In this document: in pieces, positions 1 through 10,016 of the stretch
How positions within the stretch are numbered: position 1 is the stretch's first letter
How the letters are laid out: each line of letters begins with the position of its first letter
From: Magnetococcales bacterium
GTDB taxonomy: Bacteria; Pseudomonadota; Magnetococcia; Magnetococcales; DC0425bin3
Length of the DNA stretch: 14,406 nucleotides
Direction: 5' to 3'
Assembly: GCA_015229045.1 (NCBI GenBank)
Contig: JADGCJ010000079.1
Location: 1 to 14,406 of the forward strand
The notes under the pieces: model-generated
Database searches by the model: none
The model's input: the letters and a program-made list of their open reading frames with translations, nothing else
What the model was told of the DNA's origin: nothing
Made by a program: the position numbers and the translations under genes

Positions 1-53
1 CCCCGGACCCCGGTATGAATGGAAAAACAAGGTGAGCGCAGTTTGAAGTTATC
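1..53. repeat. Window edge with probable fragment of the GC-rich repeat
   Basis: The first 15 bases (ccccggaccccggta) closely resemble the outer tip of the GC-rich inverted repeat at 9549-10002, whose reverse complement reads cccccggacccccgta. It is probably the end of another copy cut by the window edge. No convincing terminator for the trpB-like gene is visible in the remaining bases. Confidence 0.35.
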
Positions 54-1406
54 CTATGACACCTTCGGCAACCGGCTCAACGCGGCGGCGATGGCCTCTT
101 CCGGATAGTCGAAGTCCTGCAGCTTCCCGGCAAAGAAGGCATCGTAGGCCGCCATGTCGAAATGGCCGTGACCCGACAGGGTGAAGAGAATCACCTTGGA
201 CTCCTTCCTCTCCCGACAGGCTTCCGCCTCCTCCACCACGGCCCGAATGGCATGACACGCCTCCGGCGCGGGAATGATGCCTTCGGTGCGGGCAAACAAC
301 AATCCCGCCTGGAAAGTGGCCAACTGCTGCACCGCCCGCGCCTCCACCACCCCTTCGTGAACCAGTTGCGACACCAGCGCCGAATCCCCGTGATAACGCA
401 ACCCCCCGGCATGAATGCCCGGCGGCATGAAATCATGGCCCAGGGTGTACATCAGCATCATCGGCGTCAGCCCCGCCGAATCGCCGAAATCATAGGCATA
501 ATGACCCCGGGTCAGCGTGGGACAGGAGGCAGGCTCCACCGCCAGCAACCGCACCCGTTTTCCGTGGGCTTTGTCCGCCAGAAAAGGAAAGGCGGTGCCG
601 CCGAAATTCGAGCCTCCCCCACACGAGGCGATGACCACATCGGGATACTCGTCCACCATGTTCAACTGCTTCTTGGCTTCCAGCCCGATCACCGTCTGGT
701 GCAGCAACACATGGTTGAGAACCGACCCCAGGCAATAGTTGGTGTCCGGACGGCTGGCCGCCTCTTCCACCGCTTCCGAAATGGCCAGTCCCAGAGAACC
801 GGGATTGTCGGCATCGGCCAGCAGGGCGGCGCGTCCCGAGTTGGTCATGTTCGACGGGCTGGCGAAGACCTCCGCGCCCCAGCTTTGCATCATGGAACGG
901 CGGAAGGGCTTTTGCTGATAGCTGACCTTCACCATGTAAACCCGCACTTCCAACCCGAACATGCGGCCTGCCAAAGCGATGGAGGAGCCCCATTGCCCGG
1001 CGCCCGTCTCCGTGGTCAGGCGGCGGATGCCCGCTTCGCGGTTGTAATAGGCCTGCGCTACCGCCGTATTGGGTTTGTGGGATCCGGCGGGACTGACCCC
1101 TTCGTATTTGTAATAGATGCGGGCCGGCGTGTTCAGCGCCTCTTCCAGACGCCAGGCCCGATGCAGCGGAGTGGGACGCCACAGACTCAGGGCGCCGCGA
1201 ACCTCCTCGGGAATCGGTATCCATCGCTCGGTGGCCATCTCCTGTTCGATCAGAGCCGGTGGGAATATCGCCGCCAAAGCCTCCTGTCCCAGAGGCTTGC
1301 CATCCGGTCCCAGGGGAGGGGCCGGGACGTTGGGCATGTCCGACACCACATTGTACCAATGGGTGGGAATATCCTCTTCCGATAACAAAATGCGGGTGCG
1401 TTCCAT
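54..1406 (-). CDS. TrpB2-type tryptophan synthase beta-like, PLP-dependent
   Basis: A 450-residue fold-type II PLP enzyme of the TrpB2 group, which condenses indole with serine to give tryptophan and is usually regarded as indole-salvaging. The PLP lysine is K111 in [16 protein letters not shown] segment at 132-140 and the glycine-rich phosphate-binding loop CGGGSN at 262-267 are intact. The long N-terminal extension ([13 protein letters not shown], about 13-25) and the length fit TrpB2 rather than the roughly 400-residue TrpB1. The frame stays open to 1544. I chose ATG 1406 because GGAG lies 9 nt upstream, family similarity begins there, and the extra upstream residues look non-native and overlap a repeat. 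ATG 1421 has no ribosome binding site. No trpA or other trp gene is adjacent, so it is an orphan here, as is common for TrpB2. It is transcribed away from the signalling genes. Confidence 0.93.
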   Translation of the reverse strand: MERTRILLSEEDIPTHWYNVVSDMPNVPAPPLGPDGKPLGQEALAAIFPPALIEQEMATERWIPIPEEVRGALSLWRPTPLHRAWRLEEALNTPARIYYKYEGVSPAGSHKPNTAVAQAYYNREAGIRRLTTETGAGQWGSSIALAGRMFGLEVRVYMVKVSYQQKPFRRSMMQSWGAEVFASPSNMTNSGRAALLADADNPGSLGLAISEAVEEAASRPDTNYCLGSVLNHVLLHQTVIGLEAKKQLNMVDEYPDVVIASCGGGSNFGGTAFPFLADKAHGKRVRLLAVEPASCPTLTRGHYAYDFGDSAGLTPMMLMYTLGHDFMPPGIHAGGLRYHGDSALVSQLVHEGVVEARAVQQLATFQAGLLFARTEGIIPAPEACHAIRAVVEEAEACRERKESKVILFTLSGHGHFDMAAYDAFFAGKLQDFDYPEEAIAAALSRLPKVS

Positions 1407-1528
1407 CGGAGGCGACTCCATCTGCAAAAGGGCTGGTTTGTTCAATGGGGACGAGTGTATCGCCCATGGTAACGAGGACGGATGCGCTTGACGAGCGGAA
1501 AAGAGGCGGAATCCCGAATATCGGCAAG

Positions 1529-1646
1529 TCCGAGGGAGTTGCAATATGCCACGAAGCCAAGCGGGTAGTATATTTTAAATCCTTTTCCTTTCAATATGTT
1601 ATCCTTTAGAAAGTAAAAAAGGAAAATGTTCTATACTTTGACTTTT
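1529..1646 (+). repeat. AT-rich repeat copy A, with extended left flank
   Basis: The AT-rich core lies at 1581-1646 and includes tcaatatgttatc, a run of A followed by GG, and ttctatactttgac. Homology with copy B extends left: the 16 bases tccgagggagttgcaa at 1529-1544 are identical to 2227-2242, and a gggta/tat block follows in both. The copy is diverged in the core, for example lacking the left TTGACT. It sits between the divergent trpB2 and RR1 genes. Confidence 0.8.
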
Positions 1647-1666
1647 CCTGTTTTGTTACTTTAAAT
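1638..1666 (+). promoter_or_regulatory. Predicted sigma70-type promoter for RR1
   Basis: TTGACT (1638-1643) and TTAAAT (1661-1666) are separated by exactly 17 bp, matching 5/6 and 4/6 of the consensus hexamers. The -35 box is the right-hand end of AT-rich repeat copy A. The 5' leader to the RR1 start at 1820 would be about 145 nt. I saw no strong structure in that leader. Confidence 0.45.
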
Positions 1667-1819
1667 CATGATGAACCATTGCGTCACCATAATGCAATTG
1701 GTATTTTCCGTTAAGGCGCACCGATTCCGGTAGAGAAATGATTGAAAATTTCCCCTCGACGGTGAACAATGGCGGGGCGTAGCGAGGGAAGTTTCACTCC
1801 TGCCTTCAAGGAAGAGGAC

Positions 1820-2218
1820 ATGCGCATTCTGGTCGCGGATGACGAACTCGACAATCGACTGCTTTTGGAGCGCATACTCGGTCCTCTCGGCCACTGCGAT
1901 TTCGTCGCCGACGGGCAGGAAGCCACGGAAGCCTTTCAGTTCGCGCTGGAGGAGGGCCACCCCTACCGTCTGGTCTGTCTCGATTTCCAAATGCCTGCCA
2001 TGAACGGACGCGAAGCCTTGCAATGCATGCGTGAGCAGGAGACGGAATTCGGTCTGACGTCGAATCAACTCTCTTCCATCTTTCTGGTTACCGGGTCGGA
2101 TCTGGGTGATTTGTCGGTGGAGGGTCTCTTTTCCCAGGGCTGTACCGATTTTCTGAGCAAGCCGGTTACCCGGCAGGAGATGCTGGACAAACTCCGAACC
2201 CATCACCTCGTGACCTGA
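1820..2218 (+). CDS. Single-domain response regulator (CheY-like), RR1
   Basis: A 132-residue stand-alone receiver domain. The Mg-binding acidic pair is D7/D8, the phospho-accepting aspartate D55 (CLDFQMP), the switch threonine T91 and the lysine K114 (SKP). There is no output domain, so it would act as a phosphorelay intermediate or through protein contacts. ATG 1820 is preceded by a strong AGGAAGAGG site. The in-frame ATG at 1769 has no ribosome binding site and would add 17 residues not found in receivers. It is a clear paralogue of RR2 (10017-10415): by eye 36 of the first 59 residues are identical and both are 132 residues long. The likely partner is HK1 downstream, although the 377-bp gap filled with repeats argues against a simple operon. 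The gene is flanked by direct copies A and B of the AT-rich repeat. Confidence 0.93.
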   Translation: MRILVADDELDNRLLLERILGPLGHCDFVADGQEATEAFQFALEEGHPYRLVCLDFQMPAMNGREALQCMREQETEFGLTSNQLSSIFLVTGSDLGDLSVEGLFSQGCTDFLSKPVTRQEMLDKLRTHHLVT

Positions 2219-2226
2219 TTCCGTCA

Positions 2227-2341
2227 TCCGAGGGAGTTGCAAAACTCCCGAGATCCTGTGGGTATATGTCTTTGATCTTTTGACTTTCAATATTTTATCT
2301 TTTAAGTATCAAAAAAAGGAAATGTTCTATCCTTTGACTTT
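2227..2341 (+). repeat. AT-rich repeat copy B, with extended left flank and small hairpin
   Basis: The core at 2278-2341 begins and ends with the same TTGACTTT motif and is one of the best preserved copies. The left flank (2227-2277) matches the flank of copy A. In this copy the flank forms a perfect 7-bp stem (gggagtt 2232-2238, loop gcaa, aactccc 2243-2249) just after the RR1 stop codon. Because no T-run follows directly, it is at best a weak terminator. Confidence 0.8.
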
Positions 2342-2494
2342 CCGTAACGATTCAGAACCCTGCGTAGCGTAGCGTGACCGTATCAACAATCAAAGGACAA
2401 GTCCCTGGGGCGCCCCCTGGATCCCATGGGGTTTGAACGTCAACAGCGAAAGGAGAAGCAATGGTTCAAAACGATCTAAATAAATGATAAATGA
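2342..2494. other. Spacer between inverted repeats B and C
   Basis: About 150 bp enclosed by inward-facing repeat copies. It contains a short iteration (gcgta gcgta gcgtg near 2362), a GC-rich patch near 2404-2430 and the strong ribosome binding site with mini-ORF described separately. I see no longer gene and no similarity to the spacer between repeats D and E. Confidence 0.5.
2449..2487 (+). other. Mini-ORF of 8 codons with near-ideal Shine-Dalgarno
   Basis: AAAGGAG at 2449-2455 lies 5 nt before ATG 2461, which opens MVQNDLNK and ends at TGA 2485-2487, only a few bases before repeat copy C. The initiation site is better than that of several real genes in the window. It may be a leader peptide for HK1, or the surviving 5' end of a gene truncated when the repeat arrived. 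The sequence alone does not decide. Confidence 0.3.
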
Positions 2495-2561
2495 AAAAGT
2501 CAAAGGATAGAACATTTCCTTTTTTTGATATTTATAAGATAAAATATTGAAAGTCAAAAAA
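2495..2561 (-). repeat. AT-rich repeat copy C (inverted)
   Basis: Reverse complement of copies A, B and D, containing caaaggatagaacatttcc and aaaatattgaaagtcaaaa. It pairs with copy B across about 150 bp, so a transcript through both could fold into a long AT-rich stem. It ends about 35 bp before the HK1 start codon. The gggta block of the A and B flanks is also recognisable here, in reverse, near 2570-2575. Confidence 0.8.
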
Positions 2562-2595
2562 TTTAATTTTACCCACCCTTCGGAAAAGAGGAAAG

Positions 2596-5760
<3,165 letters not shown>

Positions 5761-5763
5761 TTT

Positions 5764-5825
5764 CCTTTGACTTTTAATATTTATCTTTTAAAAATCAAAA
5801 AAAGAAAATGTTCTATCCTTTGACT
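5764..5825 (+). repeat. AT-rich repeat copy D
   Basis: Starts 3 bp after the HK1 stop codon (TGA 5758-5760) and runs from tcctttgactttt to ttctatcctttgact. It has the same orientation as A and B and the opposite orientation to E and F. The close abutment on the stop codon suggests insertion near the gene end or co-mobilisation with it. Confidence 0.8.
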
Positions 5826-6025
5826 CTGTCTTGTCTGTTGATTTTATATAATAAAAAATCAAAACGTCGAAGCCATTTTCACGGGCAATCCGCTCTTGTC
5901 TTCAGCCAATCAAACGGACGATTGGCTGAAGACAAGACCAATGGCGGGCTCGCTCTTGGGCCATCCTTTTCGGCAAAAGGCCGCCGAAAAGGATGGCCAT
6001 GAGCTGGGCGAGCCTGAAAGAATAG
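5826..6025. other. Structured spacer between inverted repeats D and E
   Basis: About 200 bp holding three stems. A weak AT stem pairs ttgatttt 5838-5845 with aaaatcaa 5855-5862. Hairpin 1 is a perfect 18-bp stem (5894-5911 with 5920-5937, loop aaacggac). Hairpin 2 is a perfect 16-bp stem (5959-5974 with 5983-5998, loop aaaaggcc), extended by an outer 7-bp stem (ggctcgc 5947-5953 with gcgagcc 6008-6014). Enclosed by repeats D and E, the whole could fold like a cloverleaf. There is no T-run, so these are not simple terminators. It could be a non-autonomous mobile element or a structured RNA. Confidence 0.7.
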
Positions 6026-6133
6026 AGGATAGAACATTTTCTTTTTTTGATACTTAAAGAAAAATATTGAACGTCAAAAAATAGAACATTTTCTTTTTTT
6101 GATACTTAAAGAAAAATATTGAACGTCAAAAAA
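6026..6133 (-). repeat. AT-rich repeat copies E and F, perfect 52-bp tandem
   Basis: Two inverted copies in direct tandem. Positions 6030-6081 and 6082-6133 are identical over 52 bp by my reading, both running from tagaacattttc to gtcaaaaaa. The identity implies a recent duplication or slippage. The period suits a family whose single copies start and end with the same TTTGAC motif. The pair ends just beyond the terminator of the SUMF1-like gene. Confidence 0.85.
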
Positions 6134-6152
6134 ATTGGCGTTGTCTGAAAAT

Positions 6153-6182
6153 CCCCGGTTTCCGAAAACTCGGAAACCCGGG
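6153..6182 (-). terminator. Probable terminator of the SUMF1-like gene
   Basis: A 9-bp stem (ggtttccga 6157-6165 with tcggaaacc 6170-6178, loop aaac) plus 3 more G:C pairs beyond one mismatch, starting 13 bp after the stop codon. On the minus strand it is followed by attttc and, further on, a run of seven T contributed by the end of repeat F. The T-run is not immediate, so strength is uncertain. Confidence 0.5.
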
Positions 6183-6194
6183 TGAAACGGCAAA

Positions 6195-6992
6195 TCAGGG
6201 ACCCTCAACCTGTTTGACCAAACGAAAACCTAAATAAGAATAACGCACCCCCGGATCAAACCAGAAACGCGAAGAAGATCGCAGATAAGTCGAATTGTCG
6301 AACCACCCCCCTCCACGCCGAACCCGAATGGAACCAAACGTCGGACCCTTCGGATCCGCCGCCGGGCTGTTCGAATAGTACCGGGCATCATACAAATCAG
6401 ATACCCACTCCCAAACATTGCCCAACATATCATACAAACCCCAGGCATTGGGCAGCAACTGCCCCACCGCATGACTCTCCCCACCCGAGTTGCTCTTGAA
6501 CCAGGCGTATTTTTCCATGCCGTCACTACTGTCCCCCCAATGACGGGTGGTGTCCGTTCCAGCACGAGCCGCATATTCCCATTCCGCTTCCGTGGGCAAA
6601 CGATAACTAACCGTATTCTCCTTGGTGTTCAATCGACGAATGAACTCCTGCACATCCATCCAGTTGACCTGCTCCACCGGCTGGCTGCGCCCCTTGTTCG
6701 AACTGGGATTGGTGCCCATCAAAGCCACCCACTGGCTTTGGGTCACTTCATACTTGCCCATGAAAAACGGCTGAGTGATGGTAACCTGATGAGGAGGTTG
6801 TTCGTCCCGACTGGCCTCGGCATCAAAATTCTTGTCCGATCCCATGGTGAAAAATCCGGCAGGCAAGCGGATAAAAGTCATGCCGATGGTGTTGGTGTAA
6901 CTTGGAAGTTCCTCATCCCCGCTGGCCAGCGCCGGGTAGAGGAGAAGAAGCGCGACAGCCAGTTTGAAACCATTTGCCTTGCGTTGCGTCAT
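6195..6992 (-). CDS. Secreted SUMF1/FGE-fold protein without catalytic cysteines
   Basis: A 265-residue protein with a signal peptide (basic MTQRK, then a hydrophobic segment ending PALASG, cleavage about residue 24-25), so periplasmic or extracellular. The mature part is one FGE-sulfatase (C-type-lectin-like) domain with typical motifs: GMTFIRLPAGFFTMGS, a YEVTQSQW segment, LPTEAEWEYAARAG, WGLYDMLGNVWEWVSD and a C-terminal RRGGGW...LGFRLV. The two cysteines that oxidise sulfatase cysteine to formylglycine are replaced (D and L by motif alignment), and the mature protein contains no cysteine. It is therefore not a formylglycine-generating enzyme of the aerobic type; binding or scaffold roles are known for the fold. 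Start 6992 is preceded by GGAG at 6 nt. ATG 7004 has no such site and would lengthen the basic leader. The gene has its own promoter and terminator. Confidence 0.88.
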   Translation of the reverse strand: MTQRKANGFKLAVALLLLYPALASGDEELPSYTNTIGMTFIRLPAGFFTMGSDKNFDAEASRDEQPPHQVTITQPFFMGKYEVTQSQWVALMGTNPSSNKGRSQPVEQVNWMDVQEFIRRLNTKENTVSYRLPTEAEWEYAARAGTDTTRHWGDSSDGMEKYAWFKSNSGGESHAVGQLLPNAWGLYDMLGNVWEWVSDLYDARYYSNSPAADPKGPTFGSIRVRRGGGWFDNSTYLRSSSRFWFDPGVRYSYLGFRLVKQVEGP

Positions 6993-7023
6993 ACGTTGCT
7001 CCATGCAGTTTGAAGGTGTCCAA

Positions 7024-7053
7024 ATATTATTTGGTATGCCCTGTGCTTGACAA
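7024..7053 (-). promoter_or_regulatory. Predicted sigma70-type promoter of the SUMF1-like gene
   Basis: On the minus strand TTGTCA (plus-strand 7048-7053) and TAATAT (7024-7029) are 18 bp apart, matching 5/6 and 4/6 of consensus. Transcription would begin about 25 nt before the ATG at 6992, leaving a short leader that just holds the GGAG ribosome binding site. Confidence 0.5.
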
Positions 7054-7118
7054 TGAGAATACCGATAAACAAAATAACATCGCAATAAAAATATCAGGAC
7101 AAATAAAAAGGTAATAAG

Positions 7119-7150
7119 ATCGTCACCCGTTTGTCAAAAAGGGTGGCGAT
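7119..7150 (-). terminator. Probable terminator of the chemoreceptor gene
   Basis: A 10-bp stem with one G:T pair (atcgtcaccc 7119-7128 with gggtggcgat 7141-7150) and a 12-nt loop. On the minus strand it is followed by cttattacctttttattt. It lies about 50 bp downstream of the chemoreceptor stop codon and upstream of the SUMF1-like promoter, separating the two co-directional genes. Confidence 0.55.
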
Positions 7151-7199
7151 GCAGGCAGCGGATCCGGCGGGAAGAGGGGGTGAAACAGAGGCTTTCAGC

Positions 7200-9452
7200 T
7201 CATCGGGACTTCAGACGACTGTCCACATGGCAGATATGATAGGAAAACCAGTTTTCCAGGAAGGAGAGCAGATCCAGGGAGAGGGTCAGACTCTCCACCT
7301 CCCCGGATTCGATATGACCGGAGAGACGTTGCTGCAAAATGCGGTGCTGGCTTTTGTGAAACTCCCGATCGGGATGGTTCGTCTGGTCCATGAGGGCCTC
7401 TTCTTCACGGAAATGCTTCAATAACAAGGTATTGAGTTCCTTGAAGAGGGCCAGACGTCCGGCCTGATCCTGACTGCGGGTCAGGGCGAGATACAATTGA
7501 TTGACCAAAGAGTAGATGCGTTGATGCGCCGCATCGATGTCGGCATGGCCGATGGCCAGATCGGCACTCCACCGCATGGCGGGCAGATCCAGCGGAGGGA
7601 TGTCGAGTTGCAGATAGAGGGTATCCACGGCGTTGAAAAAGAGGCGGCGTTGTTGGTGAAAGGCCTCGACAAGCTGCACCGCCTGGTCCCGACGATTATC
7701 CCGCAAAGCGGCGAGGCCTTGAAGGGCCAGTTCGTAAGCGGTTTTGAGTTCCTGAATCACGGGGCGGGTTTGCTGGGCGTCGAGGGGGCAGCGGTTCAGC
7801 CATAAGCCGGGATAACTCTCTTCCCAGGAGAGGTTTTCCTGCCGGGGTATGTTGCCGTGAAAGGCTTTGGCCAGCCGTCCCCCCAGAATCAGCAGGGGCT
7901 CCTTCATGCGTTTGATGTCGAACGGTTCCTGGAAGGGCGGCAAACGGGGTTTCCAGGCCAGCAGGTGATCGTTGATCTCCCTGGCGAAGGTGCTTGATGC
8001 CTGGAACTGACTGATGGAGCCGTGCAGAAAACCGCTCAGGCGCAAAGAACGCACCAGTGATTCCCGGGTGGTGGTGGCCAGTTGGTGCGTGGCCCGGGTC
8101 GAAGCCAGAGTGGCCAGGGAAGAGCGGCGTCCCTCCTCGATGTGGGAGCGGATGGTTTCGGCGGCGCTGGCGGCGGCCTCGGCCTGGCCGGCGGCGGTTC
8201 GGGTGAGATGCGCCGCCTGATCCGCGTCACGGTGTACCCGGGTGGCGGCCTCTTCGAGACCACGGGTGTTGTGGGTGATGCTGGCCAACACGGTTTGAAC
8301 CTGGGAGAGGGATTCGTTGACCCGATGAATGGCGAGCAGACGCTGTTCCATGGCCGAGGAGATCTGCCGGTTGAAACCCAGCAGGATGGACATGGTCTCC
8401 GAGGTGGTGCGGGAAGAGGTATTGGCCTGTTTGACCTCTTCCTGAATGTCGCCGATTTTGGAAATGATCTCCTGGGTGGCGGTAGCGGTCTGGCTGGCCA
8501 ATTGTTTGATCTCTCCCGCCACCACCGCGAATCCGCGTCCGGCGCTGCCGGCGCCGGCGGCCTCGATGGCGGCGTTCAGAGCCAGCATGTTGGTTTGGGC
8601 GGCGATATCGGTGATCGCTTCCACCATGGCGCCGATGTCTCGCGCCAGGCCTGCCAGACGCTCCATGACCGTTTCGTTTTCCATCGTGGCGGCGTGGGCG
8701 CGAAGAGAGGCCTGATCCGCCCGGGTGGTGATGGCGCGCACCTGTTCGATGGCGCGGATCATCTCCTGCATGGTTTGCATCACCCCGCTGGAGAAGGCTT
8801 CCACCTCCGCCAGATTGCGATGCACCACGGAGATGGTTCGCGACATCTCCTCGCTGCCGTTCACCATGGCGGCCATGGCTCCGTGCGCCACGGAGGTGGT
8901 TTCGCTGACGGCGGTGGTCTCTTGCACGATGGCGCCGGCCTGGGCCGAAATGGCCTCCACATAGCCGTTCAGAACACTCATCTGTTCGCTGATGTTGGCG
9001 ACTTCCCCAAGCAGGCGATCATTTTCGCTTTGAATGTTCCGGGAGAGGCTGTCCAGGTCGGTGGAGTCCTTGCTCAGGAACCGGTGTACCTGGACGATAT
9101 CGCAGACCAGCGCCGTGACGTTGCCGGCATGGAGGGCCATGGCGCGGGCGCTGTTTTCGACGAGATGGGCCAGACGCGGCAGGAGTTCCTCGATTGGAGC
9201 GGTATCGGTGCGTTGGGGTTCGCAACGCTGTTGGACGAGATCTCCCAGGCGTTGCAGCCGCTCTTCGCGCCGCATGGCCGCCTTGCCGACTCCCCAGGTG
9301 GTGATCAGGGCCAGGAGGACGCCGCCCGGCCAGGCGATTTCGGCGGGGGTCAGGCGGGCCAGAACGAGGACCAGGAGGACCGCGGCTCCGCCCAGCCATC
9401 CGGAAGCCGGGAGTCGTGCCCGCAAGTGCTGGGAATCGGTAAAGGGAGCCAT
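7200..9452 (-). CDS. Methyl-accepting chemotaxis protein with C-terminal bacteriohemerythrin
   Basis: A 750-residue chemoreceptor. Two transmembrane helices (about 19-34 and 38-56) with almost no external loop anchor it without a periplasmic sensor. The MCP signalling hairpin follows, with its tip at about 284-319 ([20 protein letters not shown]...[15 protein letters not shown]). A helical linker at about 485-615 resembles a CZB domain but keeps only the first ligand (H496 in NDHLLAW). The C-terminal hemerythrin domain (about 626-750) has all di-iron ligands: H643, H680, E684, H699, H703, H739, D744. O2 binding at the di-iron site probably sets signalling, as in DcrH-type receptors. The conserved tip AARAGE reads AAGAGS. 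An in-frame stop lies 2 codons before ATG 9452, and the next Met is past both membrane helices, so the start is secure despite a poor ribosome binding site. No che genes are nearby. Confidence 0.94.
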   Translation of the reverse strand: MAPFTDSQHLRARLPASGWLGGAAVLLVLVLARLTPAEIAWPGGVLLALITTWGVGKAAMRREERLQRLGDLVQQRCEPQRTDTAPIEELLPRLAHLVENSARAMALHAGNVTALVCDIVQVHRFLSKDSTDLDSLSRNIQSENDRLLGEVANISEQMSVLNGYVEAISAQAGAIVQETTAVSETTSVAHGAMAAMVNGSEEMSRTISVVHRNLAEVEAFSSGVMQTMQEMIRAIEQVRAITTRADQASLRAHAATMENETVMERLAGLARDIGAMVEAITDIAAQTNMLALNAAIEAAGAGSAGRGFAVVAGEIKQLASQTATATQEIISKIGDIQEEVKQANTSSRTTSETMSILLGFNRQISSAMEQRLLAIHRVNESLSQVQTVLASITHNTRGLEEAATRVHRDADQAAHLTRTAAGQAEAAASAAETIRSHIEEGRRSSLATLASTRATHQLATTTRESLVRSLRLSGFLHGSISQFQASSTFAREINDHLLAWKPRLPPFQEPFDIKRMKEPLLILGGRLAKAFHGNIPRQENLSWEESYPGLWLNRCPLDAQQTRPVIQELKTAYELALQGLAALRDNRRDQAVQLVEAFHQQRRLFFNAVDTLYLQLDIPPLDLPAMRWSADLAIGHADIDAAHQRIYSLVNQLYLALTRSQDQAGRLALFKELNTLLLKHFREEEALMDQTNHPDREFHKSQHRILQQRLSGHIESGEVESLTLSLDLLSFLENWFSYHICHVDSRLKSR

Positions 9453-9548
9453 GGTCTACCCGGGTCACGGTGACAGGAAGTGAACAATTTGCAACAATCG
9501 CGCTAAAATGGCAAGAAGACCGTGGTCCAGGGCGACATCTTGCAAGTA

Positions 9549-10002
9549 TTACGGGGGTCCGGGGGCGATTATCCCCCCGGCGGGTTCGGGGCGGAGCCCC
9601 GAGGTGTTGACGTTGACGTAGCGGGTCGAAGCCCTGGAGGAAAGCGCACCAACCCGATCCCTCGCACGATCTTGGTAAACGCTTCAACCCGCCGCAGGGG
9701 GCCAGGGGAGGGCTTCATCCTCCCCATCTTTTTGGGAAGTGCCCATTCCGCCTTGGTTCGGGGTTGTTTCCAGAGTCATTTCCTCGTTTGAACAGCCCCG
9801 GCTGTATCGTGTCGGTACCTTTAGGATGGGGAGGATGAGTCCCTCCCCTGGTCCCTCCGGCGGGTCGATGTATTACTTTAGTTTAAAGGCGGCTCGAAAC
9901 CATATATTCAACCTTTTGGCATCGACCCGCCGAAGGCTACGTCAACTCCCCGGGCTTCGCCCCGGCCCCCGCCGGTGGGATAATCCCCCCGGCCCCCCGT
10001 AT
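9549..10002. repeat. GC-rich composite element with nested inverted repeats
   Basis: This 454-bp stretch fills most of the gap between the chemoreceptor and RR2 genes. Outer arms of about 85 bp (9549-9633 and 9918-10002) are imperfect inverted copies. Each holds a ccgggggcgattatcccccc-like hairpin and a ggggcggagcccc-like hairpin, then gttgacgtagc and gggtcga. The left arm carries an extra gttgac. Inner arms of about 40 bp (9688-9728 and 9825-9864) are inverted copies with caggggaggg and tcatcctccccatc. A third perfect 13-bp pair, cggcgggtcgatg (9858-9870) with its complement (9920-9932), links the two systems. No transposase is present. It looks like a REP/BIME-type or MITE-like island. I see no target-site duplication at its ends. 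Confidence 0.75.
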
Positions 10003-10016
10003 TCCTTCTCGCGGAA

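Noticed and set aside
162..1385. A 407-codon plus-strand frame opposite trpB2
   Set aside because: Antisense shadow of a gene with intact PLP motifs; no domain and no ribosome binding site.
1407..1544. N-terminal extension of the TrpB2-like protein
   Set aside because: The added residues do not resemble the family, there is no ribosome binding site, and the upstream end lies in the repeat A flank.
1661..2290. A 209-codon minus-strand frame opposite RR1
   Set aside because: It overlaps RR1 entirely and runs through repeat B; no family resemblance.
5894..5998. Integron attC site
   Set aside because: The stems are perfect and lack the unpaired bases and GTTRRRY/RYYYAAC core boxes expected of attC.
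5808..6002. A 64-codon frame after HK1
   Set aside because: It starts in repeat D and crosses both perfect hairpins; the open frame is explained by structure and composition.
6030..6133. CRISPR array
   Set aside because: The 52-bp units are contiguous with no spacers, and no cas genes are present.
6230..6330. Diversity-generating retroelement variable region in the SUMF1-like gene
   Set aside because: The fold is typical of such targets, but the C-terminal codons are not enriched in AAY, and no reverse transcriptase or template repeat is in the window.
9522..9791. An 89-codon frame in the GC-rich element
   Set aside because: It lies in inverted-repeat DNA and its translation is repeat-derived without a domain.
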